From positions 942,192 through 1,006,191 of the forward strand of contig NZ_CP061302.1 of NCBI RefSeq assembly GCF_018687675.1: a stretch of 64,000 nucleotides of DNA, read 5' to 3'. Source of the DNA: Polynucleobacter sp. MG-Unter2-18 (GTDB lineage: Bacteria; Pseudomonadota; Gammaproteobacteria; Burkholderiales; Burkholderiaceae). The notes under the pieces were generated by a model that saw only the letters and a program-made list of their open reading frames with translations, had not been told where the DNA came from and did no database searches. Made by a program: the position numbers and the translations under genes. Below, in pieces: positions 26,664 to 35,867 of this stretch; position 1 is the stretch's first letter; every line of letters starts with the position of its first letter.

Positions 26664-27848
26664 ATGAGTCGTGATGTCGTCGTTTTAAGTGCCGTACGTT
26701 CTGCAATTGGCGCCTTCAATGGTTCGCTCAGCAGCCTAGAGCCAAGTGAGCTCGGCGGCATTGTGATGAAAGAGGCTGTTGCTCGCTCTGGAGTAGATCC
26801 AGCATTAATTAACTACATCACGGTAGGTAATACGATTCCGACTGATAACCGTTACGCCTATGTTGCTCGCGTAGCTTCTATTCAGGCTGGTTTGCCAATG
26901 GAATCTGTAGCGATGGCTTTGAATCGTTTATGTAGCTCTGGCTTACAAGCGATTGTGACCACAGCCCAAGCCATCATGTTGGGCGACTGCGACTACGGTG
27001 TTGGTGGTGGTGTTGAGGTGATGTCACGTGGCATGTATGGCTCACCCGCAATGCGAAGTGGTGCTCGCATGGGCGACACCAAAATGATCGACTTGATGGT
27101 GTCTGTTTTGACTGATCCATTTGGCGTTGGTCATATGGGCGTAACAGCTGAGAATTTGGTTGAAAAGTGGAAACTCACCCGTGAAGAGCAAGATGCCCTT
27201 GCAGTAGAGTCCCATCGCCGTGCAGCACATGCCATTAAAGAAGGTCGCTTCAAATCACAAATTGTTCCGATCACCATCAAAACTCGCAAGGGCGATGTGG
27301 TGTTTGACACAGACGAGCACTGCAAGCCAGATACCACGATGGAAACTTTAGGGAAGATGAAGGCGGTCTTCAAAAAAGAGGGTGGCAGTGTTACTGCAGG
27401 TAATGCATCCGGTATTAATGATGGCGCAGCATTCTTTGTGCTTGCTGAAGCGGAAGCGGCGAAGAAGGCTGGCCATAAGCCAATCGCTCGTTTAGTTTCT
27501 TATGCGATTGCTGGCGTTCCTAACCACATCATGGGTGAAGGTCCAATCCCCGCAACCAAGATTGCCCTTGAGCGCGCCGGCCTGAAATTAGATCAAATCG
27601 ATGTGATCGAATCTAACGAAGCGTTTGCTGCGCAGGCATTGGCAGTGACTAAAGGTTTGGGCTTAGATCCAGCCAAGACCAACGTCAATGGTGGAGCGAT
27701 TGCATTGGGCCACCCAATTGGTTGCTCTGGTGCTGCGATTGCCACTAAAGCCATCCATGAATTACATCGGGTTCAAGGTAAATATGCTTTAGTCACCATG
27801 TGTATTGGTGGCGGCCAGGGTATCGCAACTATTTTTGAGCGCCTTTAA
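26664..27848 (+). CDS. Acetyl-CoA acetyltransferase (beta-ketothiolase, PhaA/BktB type)
   Basis: Condenses two acetyl-CoA to acetoacetyl-CoA, or runs in reverse; with PhaB and PhaC nearby a PHB supply role is likely. The 394-aa thiolase has the nucleophilic Cys in ALNRLCSSGLQAI (about 87-95), the NEAFAAQ motif, ALGHPIGCSGA and CIGGGQG near the end with the second catalytic Cys. The usual CGSG around the first Cys reads CSSG. A strong AAAGGGG ribosome site precedes the ATG. It is separated from phaCB by phaR and rimO. Whether it is PhaA or the longer-chain BktB form cannot be decided here. Its stop shares a TTAA with serB. Confidence 0.9.
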   Translation: MSRDVVVLSAVRSAIGAFNGSLSSLEPSELGGIVMKEAVARSGVDPALINYITVGNTIPTDNRYAYVARVASIQAGLPMESVAMALNRLCSSGLQAIVTTAQAIMLGDCDYGVGGGVEVMSRGMYGSPAMRSGARMGDTKMIDLMVSVLTDPFGVGHMGVTAENLVEKWKLTREEQDALAVESHRRAAHAIKEGRFKSQIVPITIKTRKGDVVFDTDEHCKPDTTMETLGKMKAVFKKEGGSVTAGNASGINDGAAFFVLAEAEAAKKAGHKPIARLVSYAIAGVPNHIMGEGPIPATKIALERAGLKLDQIDVIESNEAFAAQALAVTKGLGLDPAKTNVNGGAIALGHPIGCSGAAIATKAIHELHRVQGKYALVTMCIGGGQGIATIFERL

Positions 27849-28735
27849 TCAATCAGTAGTAAGGCAGCATCCAAGCCGACTCGGTCAAAAGCCGCGTCGG
27901 CTTTTTCTTTAACAATCGGTTTTGCTCTATAGGCAATACTGATGCCTGAGCCTTGCATCATTGGTAAATCGTTGGATCCGTCACCCATAGTGATGGAGTT
28001 CTCTTTATGGCAATTCATCAGAACACAGGCTTGTTCTAAATAGGCATTTTTAGCAGCACCATCAACGATATCGCCAATGACCTTGCCTGTTAGTTTGCCA
28101 TTGATGATTTCCAAGGTATTGGCTTGGGTTTGTTTAAAGCCTAACTCTTGTTGAAGCTTATGAGTAAAGAAGGTAAAGCCGCCAGAAACGAGCAGCGTAT
28201 AAAGTCCTTGAGCATTTGCTCCAGCCAGTAATTGAGCGGCACCAGGGTTGGGACGTAGACGTTCTTTGTAGACCGAATCCAGAACATCAGCAGATACACC
28301 AGCTAAAAGAGCTACACGTCTGCGCAAGCTTTCTTTAAAGTCTTTAATTTCACCACGCATGGTGGCCTCAGTGATTTCTGAAACAGCGGCTTTCTTACCA
28401 GTAAAGTAGGCAATCTCATCAATGCACTCAATGTTGATGAGAGTGGAGTCCATGTCCATGGCAAGCACTTTCACTTCATCCGACTTAAATCCGGATGAAA
28501 GAAAAGCTAAATCGGTGTCGTGTGCTGCGGCAATATCTCGCATAGCGACCCTTGCTTCAGGCAATAAGGCTTGGGAGCAAGTCCAGCGGGTAGTGAAGTA
28601 TTTGGAGTGCGTATGCCCTACAACTTCCTTTGTTATTGCAATGCCTAAGACTTTTGCGTGCTCGATCAATGCCATGTGTAATTCTGCAGGGATCGCAGTG
28701 TTAGCAAGGGCGACAAGTGTGAGGTGATTAGACAT
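27845..28735 (-). CDS. serB: Phosphoserine phosphatase SerB
   Basis: HAD-family phosphatase for the last step of serine synthesis. The 296-aa protein has a short N-terminal ACT-like region (about 1-85) and the HAD core: DMDSTLINIECIDE (motif I, nucleophile Asp near 92), VSGGFTFF (motif II) and MGDGSNDLPMM (motif IV). It follows mfd by 20 bp on the minus strand and is presumably cotranscribed with it. Its stop codon overlaps that of the converging thiolase gene. Confidence 0.94.
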   Translation of the reverse strand: MSNHLTLVALANTAIPAELHMALIEHAKVLGIAITKEVVGHTHSKYFTTRWTCSQALLPEARVAMRDIAAAHDTDLAFLSSGFKSDEVKVLAMDMDSTLINIECIDEIAYFTGKKAAVSEITEATMRGEIKDFKESLRRRVALLAGVSADVLDSVYKERLRPNPGAAQLLAGANAQGLYTLLVSGGFTFFTHKLQQELGFKQTQANTLEIINGKLTGKVIGDIVDGAAKNAYLEQACVLMNCHKENSITMGDGSNDLPMMQGSGISIAYRAKPIVKEKADAAFDRVGLDAALLLID

Positions 28736-28755
28736 GGGTTGTAAGCAATCAATAA

Positions 28756-31700
28756 TTAATTGGCTTGAGCGGTATTGAACATGGCAGATGCATTTAAGCT
28801 TCTCAGAATTTTCCGAATTTGGTCGAGGCGTTGCTCTAGTTTCTCAAAATCCTTCTCTTTTTGGGGGAGAATTTTTAATTTATCTTGGCCATTCAGTTGT
28901 ATATATTTTGATGATTGAATCAGTTGAATAATCTTCATCGGGTCAATGGGTGGATTGGGGATGAACTGAATCTGAATGGACAATGGGCTGGCGTCAATCT
29001 TTTTGATACCAAAGCGGGTCATCTCCAGACGTAAGCGATGGGTTTCATAAAGAGATTTGGCCTGATCAGGTAAGTCACCATAGCGATCTACTAGTTCCTC
29101 ACGCAATCCCATCAACTCAGAGAAGTCGTTTGTACCGGCAAAGCGCTTGTACATCGATAGTCGCTCGTGGACATCTGGGCAATAGTCATTTGGAAAGAGG
29201 GCTGGTACACCTAAATTGACATCAGTTGTTGCTTGGAGTGGTGACAAGAGATCCGGCTCTTTACCGCTGCGCAGAGATTTCACTGCACGATTGAGCATCT
29301 CGGTATAAAGCTGAAATCCAATTTCATGAATCTCACCAGACTGCTTATCTCCTAGGACTTCACCAGCACCCCGAATTTCTAAATCGTGCATCGCTAAATA
29401 AAAACCAGAACCGAGTTCTTCCATCGCTTGAATGGCATTTAAACGTAATTGCGCCTGCTTACTCAGTGCCTCAGGATCTGGTACCAGTAAATAAGCGTAG
29501 GCCTGATGATGTGATCGTCCAACACGTCCACGTAATTGATGTAGCTGCGCCAAACCAAACTTATCAGCACGATGCATGATGATCGTATTGGCGGTAGGCA
29601 CATCAATACCAGTTTCAATGATGGTGGTGCATAACAAGATATTAGTACGCTGGGTCACAAAATCACGCATCACCGACTCCAACTCACGTTCATGCATTTG
29701 ACCGTGCGCTACGCTAATGCGCGCTTCTGGAATCAGTTCTTGTAAGGCATGCTTACGATTTTGAATGGTGTCGACTTCGTTATGCAGGAAGTAGACTTGT
29801 CCACCACGTTTAATTTCTCGCAGGACCGCTTCACGAATAACGCCATCACCTTCTCGTCGCACAAAGGTTTTGATGGCTAAGCGCTTCTGGGGCGCAGTAG
29901 CAATAACAGAGAACTCTCGTAAACCTTCCATCGCCATACCAAGTGTTCGTGGAATGGGGGTGGCAGTTAAAGTCAGAATATCTACTTCAGCACGTAATGC
30001 TTTCAGTGCATCTTTTTGACGAACACCAAAACGATGTTCCTCATCCACAATCACTAAGCCTAAATTAGCGAACTGAGTTTCTTTAGATAGCAGCTTATGT
30101 GTGCCGATAATAATGTCGGCTTCACCTTTGGCAATCGCTGCTAGTGCAGCATTAATCTCTTTAGTAGTTTTAAAGCGGGAGAGCTCAACGATGCGCACAG
30201 GCCAATCGGCAAAGCGATCTTTCCAGGTCGCAACATGTTGTTCAGCAAGTAGGGTAGTTGGCGCTAAGATGGCCACTTGCTTACCACCCATGACCGCAAC
30301 AAAACTGGCGCGCAGTGCAACCTCTGTTTTACCAAAGCCTACATCACCGCATACCAGTCGATCCATCGGTGTACCACTAGTCATATCCCCAATCACTGCT
30401 GCAATGGCATTTGCTTGATCAGGAGTTTCTTCAAAGCCAAAGCTTTCTGCAAATGCAGCGTAATCATGTGCTGAGAATTCAAAAGCGTGACCTTTACGAA
30501 TGGCTCTAGCGGCATAGAGATTTAAAAGTTCAGCTGCGGTGTCGCGTATTTGCTGGGCAGCCTTACGTCTTGCCTTATCCCACTGGCCCGAGCCTAGCTG
30601 ATGCAATGGTGCTGAATCGGGATCAGAGCCTGCATAACGGGTCACCATTTGCAGTTGTTGTACTGGTACGTATAGAGTGGCATCTTTGGCGTATACCAAG
30701 TGCAAGAACTCTTCAAAGATAGGCTCTTCCTTAGGCGGCGCTAAATTTAGAAGCACCAAACCTTGATAACGACCGATCCCATGATCAGAGTGCACAACCG
30801 GATCACCAATTTTGAGCTCAGATAAATCTTTAAAGAGCATGTCTGGATCAGCACTCTCACTCTCCTTACCCTTACGTCTTTGACGAGCAGTGGCTGTAAA
30901 CAGCTCTGCCTCCGTGACGATGATCAAGTTTTCAGCAGGCCAGGTGAAACCATTAAACAGTTGCGCTGTTACCAGACCAAATAGAGCATCGCCTTTAATA
31001 AAATCGGAGACGCCTTCAAAACCTTCTGGCTTCAGTGGATAGAGTGGTTTGCCATGTTGACCGGCTACAGAATTGCTCTCTTCAAATAGTTGGCGAATCG
31101 ATTCTTTTCGACCATTGCTATCGCTGCAAATGAGTACACGTACTTTTTCTTGAGCAACTAGAGTGCGCAGTCGATTGATGGGGTCGGTATCTCGCCGATG
31201 AACAGATAGGTCGGGAACTGCTAAAAATTGCGGAGACTCTTGGGCTTGTTTATCCACTTCTTTATTCAATGCCAAACGCGCATATGGCTTAGCTGCAGTA
31301 AAGAATTGATCTACATCCAAAAATAATTCAGCTGGCGGAAGAATAGGGCGATCAAGATCATGTTTTAAGAATTCGTATCTGGAAACGGTATCTTTCCAAA
31401 AGCCCTTGATGGATTCTTCAACATCGCCGATGCTCACAGCCCAAACGGGATCGCCTGAGCGGGGAAAGTAATCAAAGACTGTCGATGACTCTTCAAAAAA
31501 GAGCGGTAGATAAGATTCAATGCCTGCACTAGGAATTCCGAGGTTGGCATCTTTATAAATCGAGCATCGCGTTGGATCACCTTCAAATACTTCGCGCCAT
31601 CGCCCACGAAATGCCGTACGGGAAGCATCATCAAATGGAAATTCGTGACCTGGTAATAAGCGAACTTCTTTTACTGGATAGAGACTGCGCTGAGTATCGG

Positions 31701-32310
31701 GATCAAAAGCTCTAATTTGCTCAATCTCATCACCAAAAAGATCAAGGCGATAAGGCAGACTAGAGCCCATTGGAAATAAATCAATCAAGCCACCCCGGAT
31801 GCTGTATTCACCAGGACGCATTACTGAGCTGACGGGATCGTAACCGGCCTGTTGTAGCTGCAATTTCAGTGCAACTTCATTGAGCTTGTCACCCTGTCTA
31901 AAAAAGAAGGTGTGACCAGATAAAAAGTTTGGTGGGCCCAGTCTTTGCAGTGCTGTAGTAATGGGAACCAGAACAATGTCGCAGCTGCCGTTGAGCAATT
32001 CATACAAAGTTGCTAGGCGCTCTGAAACCAAATCCTGGTGTGGCGAGAAATGGTCGTACGGTAGGATTTCCCAGTCAGGTAGTAGGCGTGTTTTGAGTTG
32101 CGGGGCAAAAGCGGGAATTTCTTCCAAAAGGCGCTGAGCCTCCTGTGCCCGGGCACAGAAAATGACCATGACTGAGAACTCTGAGCGATATCGAATGGCA
32201 GATTGGGCGATGAGCGCAGCATCCGATGAGCCAACTAGGCCTGAAAAGGTAAAGCGCTGCCCAGCCCGGGGTGCGGGTATGGGGGGTACTAGTTTTAATG
32301 CATCAGACAT
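28756..32310 (-). CDS. mfd: Transcription-repair coupling factor Mfd
   Basis: ATP-dependent translocase that removes RNA polymerase stalled at DNA damage and recruits UvrA. The 1184-aa protein has the UvrB-homology N-terminal part, the RNA-polymerase-interaction domain (SDHGIGRYQGL region near 520), RecG-like helicase motifs including Walker A GDVGFGKTEVALR, DEEH box IVDEEHRFG, LTATPIPRT, and QLRGRVGRS, plus the C-terminal TRCF domain. Start codon ATG 32310 lies 23 bp from the likely ispD start on the other strand. A consensus-like promoter puts transcription start almost at the ATG. serB follows. Confidence 0.96.
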   Translation of the reverse strand: MSDALKLVPPIPAPRAGQRFTFSGLVGSSDAALIAQSAIRYRSEFSVMVIFCARAQEAQRLLEEIPAFAPQLKTRLLPDWEILPYDHFSPHQDLVSERLATLYELLNGSCDIVLVPITTALQRLGPPNFLSGHTFFFRQGDKLNEVALKLQLQQAGYDPVSSVMRPGEYSIRGGLIDLFPMGSSLPYRLDLFGDEIEQIRAFDPDTQRSLYPVKEVRLLPGHEFPFDDASRTAFRGRWREVFEGDPTRCSIYKDANLGIPSAGIESYLPLFFEESSTVFDYFPRSGDPVWAVSIGDVEESIKGFWKDTVSRYEFLKHDLDRPILPPAELFLDVDQFFTAAKPYARLALNKEVDKQAQESPQFLAVPDLSVHRRDTDPINRLRTLVAQEKVRVLICSDSNGRKESIRQLFEESNSVAGQHGKPLYPLKPEGFEGVSDFIKGDALFGLVTAQLFNGFTWPAENLIIVTEAELFTATARQRRKGKESESADPDMLFKDLSELKIGDPVVHSDHGIGRYQGLVLLNLAPPKEEPIFEEFLHLVYAKDATLYVPVQQLQMVTRYAGSDPDSAPLHQLGSGQWDKARRKAAQQIRDTAAELLNLYAARAIRKGHAFEFSAHDYAAFAESFGFEETPDQANAIAAVIGDMTSGTPMDRLVCGDVGFGKTEVALRASFVAVMGGKQVAILAPTTLLAEQHVATWKDRFADWPVRIVELSRFKTTKEINAALAAIAKGEADIIIGTHKLLSKETQFANLGLVIVDEEHRFGVRQKDALKALRAEVDILTLTATPIPRTLGMAMEGLREFSVIATAPQKRLAIKTFVRREGDGVIREAVLREIKRGGQVYFLHNEVDTIQNRKHALQELIPEARISVAHGQMHERELESVMRDFVTQRTNILLCTTIIETGIDVPTANTIIMHRADKFGLAQLHQLRGRVGRSHHQAYAYLLVPDPEALSKQAQLRLNAIQAMEELGSGFYLAMHDLEIRGAGEVLGDKQSGEIHEIGFQLYTEMLNRAVKSLRSGKEPDLLSPLQATTDVNLGVPALFPNDYCPDVHERLSMYKRFAGTNDFSELMGLREELVDRYGDLPDQAKSLYETHRLRLEMTRFGIKKIDASPLSIQIQFIPNPPIDPMKIIQLIQSSKYIQLNGQDKLKILPQKEKDFEKLEQRLDQIRKILRSLNASAMFNTAQAN

Positions 32311-32318
32311 CTAAGCTC

Positions 32319-32347
32319 ATTATAGAATCAGGTATGCCTGCTGGAAA
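32319..32347 (-). promoter_or_regulatory. Sigma-70-type promoter for mfd, possibly leaderless
   Basis: On the minus strand TTTCCA (32342-32347) and a perfect TATAAT (32319-32324) are 17 bp apart. The expected transcription start falls near 32311-32313, only 1-3 bases before the mfd ATG. The -35 lies within the start of ispD. Confidence 0.5.
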
Positions 32348-33092
32348 TCAATCTTCACCATCTTTAGCTCAATGTCATGCCCTGTTGCCTACGGCAGGTA
32401 CGGGATCTCGGCTTGGCGGAGCTTTGCCAAAGCAGTTTCAGGAGCTGGCAGGAAAGCCGATGCTAGCTTATGCCCTAGATGCTTTTGTTCAGACTCCTGA
32501 GATTGCCTCTATATGGGTGGGTGTAAGCCCTAGTTTTATCGATAACCCCATCCTAGGCACGCTTACCAGTAAAGCTCCAGCGATCCGCTTCACTCCAAGC
32601 GGGGGACCCACCCGCCAAGAAACCGTCCTCAATACTTTGGCAGAGATGCTCAAAGCAGGTATTCCTGAGAGCGATTGGGTTCTAGTGCACGACGCTGCTA
32701 GACCAGGAATCACACCTCAACTCATTCAAAAACTCATTCTTGCTGTAAATCAAACGGGCGAGGGTGGCTTATTGGCAATGCCACTAGCTGACACCCTCAA
32801 GATGGCTGATGCTAACTCCGCGATTGCTGGTAATCCCAGCCGGTCTGTGAAGACAATATCCCGAGATCATCTATGGCAGGCCCAAACACCTCAGATGTTT
32901 GGCTTAAAGCAGCTGCACGATGCCATTGAAGAGGGCATTCGCTTGGAGGCGGATATTACAGATGAGGCCAGTGCCATGGAGCTGATTGGCAAAACCCCCT
33001 TATTAATTGAGGGTGCGACTCGTAATTTCAAAGTAACCCACCCGGCAGATTGGGATTTGATGCAAACCCTCTTGCGCACCTCTAAAAACTAA
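32334..33092 (+). CDS. ispD: 2-C-methyl-D-erythritol 4-phosphate cytidylyltransferase
   Basis: Third-stage enzyme of the MEP isoprenoid pathway, forming CDP-methylerythritol from MEP and CTP. The chosen start gives 252 aa; earlier in-frame starts at 32298 (ATG) and 32271 would run into mfd and its promoter. The N-terminal nucleotide loop [19 protein letters not shown] is conserved (PTAG in place of the usual PAAG), followed by VHDAARP and the C-terminal [15 protein letters not shown]. It is 25 bp ahead of ispF, the common ispD-ispF order. Confidence 0.93.
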   Translation: MPAGNQSSPSLAQCHALLPTAGTGSRLGGALPKQFQELAGKPMLAYALDAFVQTPEIASIWVGVSPSFIDNPILGTLTSKAPAIRFTPSGGPTRQETVLNTLAEMLKAGIPESDWVLVHDAARPGITPQLIQKLILAVNQTGEGGLLAMPLADTLKMADANSAIAGNPSRSVKTISRDHLWQAQTPQMFGLKQLHDAIEEGIRLEADITDEASAMELIGKTPLLIEGATRNFKVTHPADWDLMQTLLRTSKN

Positions 33093-33117
33093 TCGTCAAG
33101 AGAGTATTTACAAGCCC

Positions 33118-33621
33118 ATGACATCCAGCACACCTCATATTCCTCAATTTCGCATTGGCCAAGGCTACGACGTTCATGCCTTGGTCGAGGGTCGTAAGCT
33201 GATTCTCGGTGGGGTCCATGTTCCTAATGAAAAGGGCTTGCTGGGACATTCTGATGCGGATGCCTTGTTGCATGCTTTGACGGATGCTTTACTGGGTGCT
33301 GCAGGCTTGAATGATATTGGGCAGTTATTTCCAGATACGGATCCACAGTTTAAGGACATGGATAGCCGCATTTTGCTCAGAGCAGCTCTGCAAAAGATCC
33401 AAGCAGCTGGATTTCACGTGGGCAATGTGGATGCAACGATTATTTGTCAAAAACCTAAATTAGCCACTTTCTTGCCGGAAATGGTCCACAATATTGCAGC
33501 AGATTTGCTGGTGACGCCCAGCCATGTCAACCTCAAGGCTAAAACCAATGAATCTCTTGGGCACCTTGGCAGAGGCGAGGGCATAGCAGTTCATGCCGTG
33601 GCTTTGCTCTACAAGGTCTAA
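33118..33621 (+). CDS. ispF: 2-C-methyl-D-erythritol 2,4-cyclodiphosphate synthase
   Basis: Cyclises CDP-methylerythritol 2-phosphate with loss of CMP in the MEP pathway; trimeric and zinc-dependent. The 167-aa protein shows GQGYDVHAL (metal-binding Asp and His near 17-19), [20 protein letters not shown] (third ligand His, here read around 41-60) and the C-terminal [23 protein letters not shown] block. It lies directly after ispD. IspE is not in this window. Confidence 0.95.
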   Translation: MTSSTPHIPQFRIGQGYDVHALVEGRKLILGGVHVPNEKGLLGHSDADALLHALTDALLGAAGLNDIGQLFPDTDPQFKDMDSRILLRAALQKIQAAGFHVGNVDATIICQKPKLATFLPEMVHNIAADLLVTPSHVNLKAKTNESLGHLGRGEGIAVHAVALLYKV

Positions 33622-33702
33622 ATATCCTTCAAAACCGCTAAGCATTGTAGAATTGTGGTCTTTAGAGTGAAGCTTCAGCTCGGTAGTGTTTGCGGAATTC
33701 GC

Positions 33703-33789
33703 GCGAGGATGGCGAAATTGGTAGACGCACCAGGTTTAGGTCCTGACGCCAGCAATGGTGTGGGGGTTCGAGTCCCCCTCCTCGCACCA
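33703..33789 (+). tRNA. tRNA-Leu (anticodon TAG)
   Basis: An 87-nt class II tRNA. Acceptor GCGAGGA pairs with TCCTCGC and ACCA is encoded. The anticodon loop TTTAGGT gives TAG (33737-33739), reading CUN leucine codons. A long variable arm and the T loop GTTCGAGTC are present. Confidence 0.97.
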
Positions 33790-33846
33790 CAAGATAGCTA
33801 CTTGGCTTGGGCTTCACATAATCCGATTTTCAATTAAGAGACGAGA

Positions 33847-35184
33847 ATGGCTGTGCAGATAGAAAATTTAGGTCAGTTAGACCGCAAAGTGACCTTAGAG
33901 TTCGCTCGCGTCGATTTGGCGAAGGCAAGAGAAGACCGTTTGGCTAAATTGGGTAAAACCATGAAAGCCCCAGGCTTCCGTCCAGGCAAAGTGCCTAAGA
34001 CTATGGTCGAAAAGCAATACGGCATGCAGGTCGATTTCGAACTTCAGTTTGATAAAGCTCAAGAACTCTTTTATGACTTAGCCCAAAAAGAAAAAATTCA
34101 ATTGGCTGGTCAACCACGTCTCGACCCTAAATCAGAATTAGACGCAGACAAGATCGTGTTTGACGCTTACTTTGAAGTCTTGCCAGAAGTAAAGATTGGC
34201 GACATCACTAAAGCAGAGGTAACTAAGTACACAACGGATATCTCGGATGCAGAGATTGATCGTGCACTCGATGTGTTGCGCAAGCAGCAAGTACATTACC
34301 ATCCACGTGGCGATGCCGGTGATCATGGTGATGGCGGTGCAAACACCGCTGCGCAAGCTGGCGACCAAGTGGTTATTGACTTCGTTGGCAAGATCGATGG
34401 CGTCGAATTTGCAGGCGGCAAAGCAGAAAACTTTGAATACGTGCTCGGCGAAGGCCGCATGTTGCCAGAATTTGAAGCTGCTACTTTAGGTCTCAAAGCA
34501 GGTGAAAGCAAGACTTTCCTATTAAGCTTCCCAGCGGATTACCACGGTAAAGATGTTGCCGGTAAAACTGCTGATTTCACGATCACTGTCAAGTCAGTGA
34601 ATTGGGCGCACTTGCCAGTAGTTGATGACGCATTTGCATTGTCCTTAGGTGTTACCGAGGGTGGCGTTGCGAAGATGCGCTCAGAAGTCAAAGAAAATTT
34701 AGATCGCGAAACTAAGCGTCGCATTACTTCCCTACTAAAAGGCGAAGTAATGGAGAAGCTCAACAGCATTTGCGAATTTGATGTGCCCAAGTCTTTAGTT
34801 GCTCAAGAGCAAGAGCGCTTAGCTGAGTCTGCACGTCAAGACTTAATACAGCGCGGCATTCCAAATGCAAAAGATGCGCCAATTCCAGCAGAGATGTTTG
34901 CTGAGCAAGCCGTGAAGCGTGTCCGCCTCGGTTTGATTCTGAGTGACTTGGTTAAGCAGCAGAATTTATCTGCTACTGCAGATCAAATTAAAGCTGAGAT
35001 TGATGAGCAGGCTGCTACTTACGAAGATCCAAAAGAAGTAGTGCGTTGGTTCTACAGCAATCCTAACCGCCTCAAAGATGTTGAGAACTTGGTGCTTGAA
35101 GATAATGTGATGAAGTATTTCACTTCTCAGGCTAAAGTAATTGACAAAGCAGTTACTTTCGAAGAACTCAGCAAGCTTAACTAA
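33847..35184 (+). CDS. tig: Trigger factor (ribosome-associated chaperone)
   Basis: Ribosome-bound folding chaperone with peptidyl-prolyl isomerase activity. Layout of the 445-aa protein: N-terminal ribosome-binding domain with the GFRPGKVP signature (43-50), an FKBP-type PPIase domain (about 172-255, VVIDFVGKIDG to SVNWAHLP), and the C-terminal helical chaperone arms. Between residues about 150 and 171 is a His/Gly/Asp-rich insert (HPRGDAGDHGDGG) absent in the E. coli protein. It precedes clpP-clpX-lon, the standard order. A GAGACGAG ribosome site precedes the ATG. Confidence 0.95.
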   Translation: MAVQIENLGQLDRKVTLEFARVDLAKAREDRLAKLGKTMKAPGFRPGKVPKTMVEKQYGMQVDFELQFDKAQELFYDLAQKEKIQLAGQPRLDPKSELDADKIVFDAYFEVLPEVKIGDITKAEVTKYTTDISDAEIDRALDVLRKQQVHYHPRGDAGDHGDGGANTAAQAGDQVVIDFVGKIDGVEFAGGKAENFEYVLGEGRMLPEFEAATLGLKAGESKTFLLSFPADYHGKDVAGKTADFTITVKSVNWAHLPVVDDAFALSLGVTEGGVAKMRSEVKENLDRETKRRITSLLKGEVMEKLNSICEFDVPKSLVAQEQERLAESARQDLIQRGIPNAKDAPIPAEMFAEQAVKRVRLGLILSDLVKQQNLSATADQIKAEIDEQAATYEDPKEVVRWFYSNPNRLKDVENLVLEDNVMKYFTSQAKVIDKAVTFEELSKLN

Positions 35185-35211
35185 GTCAATAATTAATAAA
35201 GGTCTGACCAC

Positions 35212-35841
35212 ATGAACCAGAATCATTTCCAGTCTGAGAATTTAGAGCCAAAAAGTTTGGGTTTAGTTCCAATGGTGATTGAAACCTCTGGTCGAGGCGA
35301 GAGGGCTTATGACATTTACTCTCGCTTACTCAGAGAACGCGTCGTTTTCTTAGTTGGCGAAGTGAATGATCAAACTGCCAACTTAGTGATTGCACAGTTG
35401 CTATTCCTCGAGAGCGAGAACCCAGATAAAGAAATCTCTCTGTACATCAACTCTCCAGGCGGCTCCGTTTCAGCTGGCCTCGCAATTTATGACACGATGC
35501 AATTTATCAAACCGCACGTGAGCACATTGTGTATGGGTATGGCTGCAAGTATGGGTGCGTTCTTATTGTGCGCTGGTGAGAAGGGTAAGCGCTATGCTTT
35601 GCCGAATTCACGCGTGATGATTCATCAGCCATTAGGCGGTGCACGCGGTCAAGCTTCAGACATTGAGATCCAAGCTCGTGAAATCCTCTATCTGCGTGAG
35701 CGCTTAAATCAGATTTTGTCTGATCGCACAGGCCAAACAATTGAAACAATCGCCAAAGATACTGATCGCGATAACTTTATGTCTGCAGACCAGGCTCAAG
35801 AGTATGGCTTGATCGATAAAGTCATCGATAAGCGCCCTTAA
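35212..35841 (+). CDS. clpP: ATP-dependent Clp protease proteolytic subunit ClpP
   Basis: Serine protease chamber of ClpXP. The 209-aa protein has the nucleophile Ser113 in [10 protein letters not shown], His138 in [11 protein letters not shown] (spacing of 25 as in E. coli), and the acidic residue in [15 protein letters not shown] short N-terminal propeptide (about 14 residues) is expected to be cleaved. AAAGGT is the ribosome site, 27 bp after tig. clpX follows after 26 bp. Confidence 0.96.
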   Translation: MNQNHFQSENLEPKSLGLVPMVIETSGRGERAYDIYSRLLRERVVFLVGEVNDQTANLVIAQLLFLESENPDKEISLYINSPGGSVSAGLAIYDTMQFIKPHVSTLCMGMAASMGAFLLCAGEKGKRYALPNSRVMIHQPLGGARGQASDIEIQAREILYLRERLNQILSDRTGQTIETIAKDTDRDNFMSADQAQEYGLIDKVIDKRP

Positions 35842-35867
35842 TTCGAATTTTATTTTAGACAGCTACT

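Noticed and set aside
33655..33837. 60-codon open frame over tRNA-Leu
   Set aside because: It covers the whole tRNA-Leu; the tRNA is certain and the frame has no ribosome site or family likeness.
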